Origin: an uncultured Ruminococcus sp. | GTDB lineage: Bacteria > Bacillota > Clostridia > Oscillospirales > Ruminococcaceae | Assembly (NCBI GenBank): GCA_900539095.1 | Contig: UQAR01000003.1 | Span: 7,359-71,358, forward strand | Direction: 5' to 3' | Length of the DNA stretch: 64,000 nt | In this document: positions 63,263 through 64,000 of the stretch, piece by piece | Layout of the letters: each line of letters opens with the position of its first letter | How positions within the stretch are numbered: position 1 is the first letter of the stretch | Notes under the pieces: generated by a model | Told to the model about the DNA's origin: nothing | The model's input: the letters and a program-made list of their open reading frames with translations, nothing else | Database searches by the model: none | Translations under genes and position numbers: made by a program

Positions 63263-63646
63263 TTATTTATCCCTTCTTTCTCTTATCTGCATGACATACA
63301 GAATGATCCTCGGATAAAACTGCGGCAGCAATATCCCCACTGCACTCACAGCCTTCGTGAGCATAGCCACGGCACAAAGCACAAAAAGCACCCCATACCT
63401 TGCCACATAGCACCCAAGCATAGACCGCTTAGCCTTTTTGCCGTCAAGCTCCACAGCCTTTTCGCAGGTCACGCCAAGGTAAAACATACAAAGGCACATA
63501 TATCCCCAGCCAAGCAAAAAGCCGGTGAGCTGAGTGATATCGAATCCCCACAGCAGTGTGAACGCCCAGCACGCAGCAGCCATAACTCCGCCCCAAAGGC
63601 ATATTTTTTTTAGCAAAGCACCAAGCTCCGAGCCTACATTTCTCAC
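63263..63646 (-). CDS. atpI: AtpI-like accessory membrane protein
   Basis: The 127-residue protein has four membrane helices and occupies the first position of the atp operon, as atpI does. Sequence is divergent. In other bacteria AtpI helps assemble Na+ or H+ c-rings. The start is GTG with GGAG 7 nt upstream. The stop is directly adjacent to the atpB ATG. Confidence 0.8.
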   Translation of the reverse strand: MRNVGSELGALLKKICLWGGVMAAACWAFTLLWGFDITQLTGFLLGWGYMCLCMFYLGVTCEKAVELDGKKAKRSMLGCYVARYGVLFVLCAVAMLTKAVSAVGILLPQFYPRIILYVMQIRERRDK

Positions 63647-63730
63647 TTATTTTCTCCGATTTTCATAAAGAAATCCACCATGAATTTTTACATTTTCTTA
63701 ACAGCAGATAAAATCTGTCTGATGTTATAC

Positions 63731-63759
63731 ATTATACCACACGCCCTGACCTTTTTAAA
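63731..63759 (-). promoter_or_regulatory. Promoter of the atp operon
   Basis: Minus-strand TTTAAA (63754-63759), a 17-nt spacer and TATAAT (63731-63736) with an upstream TGG extended -10. Leader of ~80 nt. Confidence 0.65.
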
Positions 63760-63952
63760 GAGCAAGCGACAACTTTAAACAGTTATTTTACATGGATTTT
63801 ACAGTCTATTCACAGTTAGTCAAATAAATAGTTAATTATGATTTTGCGTTAATAATTTATCAATAGTCAATGATTGATTTTTAGCATTATTTGAACTTTA
63901 TCATAGGACCGCAATGAAAAAAGCGGACTGCCGCAAGCCGAAAACATAGCAC
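63760..63952. other. AT-rich contig end, nothing recognised
   Basis: No ORF, RNA or repeat is seen upstream of the atp promoter until the adapter begins. AAGCGGACTGCCGC (63920-63933) near the end may be part of a hairpin cut by the contig end. Confidence 0.5.
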
Positions 63953-64000
63953 CTGTCTCTTATACACATCTGACGCTGCCGACGAATTAGACGGTGTAGA
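63953..64000. other. Nextera sequencing adapter with i5 index (assembly contamination)
   Basis: CTGTCTCTTATACACATCT (63953-63971) is the reverse complement of the Tn5 mosaic end. GACGCTGCCGACGA (63972-63985) completes the Nextera read-1 adapter. ATTAGACG (63986-63993) is an 8-base index and GTGTAGA (63994-64000) starts the P5 side. It is not genomic DNA. Confidence 0.97.

Noticed and set aside
63720..63952. Replication origin or tRNA near the contig end
   Set aside because: The AT-rich stretch has no DnaA-box cluster or cloverleaf that I can recognise.

Overview
The window looks like a draft-assembly contig from a gut anaerobe of the Firmicutes, most likely a Ruminococcus-type Oscillospiraceae. 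The evidence is the moderate GC content, strong Shine-Dalgarno sites, a spoIIID sporulation regulator, a GH130 mannosyl-glucose phosphorylase, a large secreted GH5_7-type mannanase, PduL-type acetate metabolism, two DtxR-family regulators and a Na+-type F-ATP synthase. This placement is inference from gene content. The last 48 bases are not genomic: they are a Nextera sequencing adapter with an index.

Layout. 1-0.5 kb: 5' end of hflX on the minus strand, preceded by a consensus promoter, an 11-codon leader ORF and an attenuator-like terminator. 0.5-5.6 kb: two cyclic-di-GMP genes, one a LacI-type sensor fused to GGDEF, the other an EAL phosphodiesterase fused to a beta-solenoid-like tail. 5.7-8 kb: recQ. 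8.1-8.9 kb: TPP riboswitch and thiT. 9-16 kb: a TetR regulator and a 2042-residue secreted repeat protein. 16-20.5 kb: a GGDEF/EAL protein, a uridine-kinase-like protein and an MBL/beta-CASP nuclease. 20.6-24 kb: spoIIID and trkH-trkA. 24-33 kb: an ABC permease pair, a five-gene feo operon (feoA-feoA-feoB-small Cys-rich protein-dtxR) and a flavodoxin/DUF3793/DUF2325 operon. 33-41.5 kb: a broken lipoprotein gene, thrH, pduL, a CPBP protease, an orphan sugar-binding lipoprotein, a candidate sRNA next to an XRE regulator, GH130, nrdR and aspartate kinase. 41.7-46.7 kb: a small membrane protein, a 7TM-EAL protein and a P-type metal ATPase operon. 46.8-50.8 kb: mannanase. 51-56.5 kb: ZIP transporter with MntR-like regulator, HMA-domain protein, pncB and a Na+/phosphate cotransporter. 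56.6-63.6 kb: complete atpIBEFHAGDC operon.

Themes. (1) Metal homeostasis is tied together by a repeated 16-bp operator, GTTAG-N6-CTAAC. It occurs at the feo, DUF2325, DUF3793, mntR-ZIP and HMA promoters and in weaker form at the P-ATPase and ABC promoters. Two DtxR-family regulators encoded here are candidates to bind it. (2) Four c-di-GMP turnover proteins lie in 64 kb; three are phosphodiesterase-type with degenerate or absent GGDEF function. (3) Sodium bioenergetics is suggested by a c-subunit with a two-carboxylate Na+ signature and by a Na+/Pi cotransporter. (4) RNA control is unusually visible: an hflX leader peptide/attenuator, a TPP riboswitch, a candidate sRNA with a CCCCUU loop, and an internal promoter plus hairpin before atpC.

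The most promising undescribed items are the sRNA candidate, the hflX attenuator, the metal regulon and the EAL-solenoid fusion. No CRISPR array, complete transposon, rRNA or tRNA gene was recognised.
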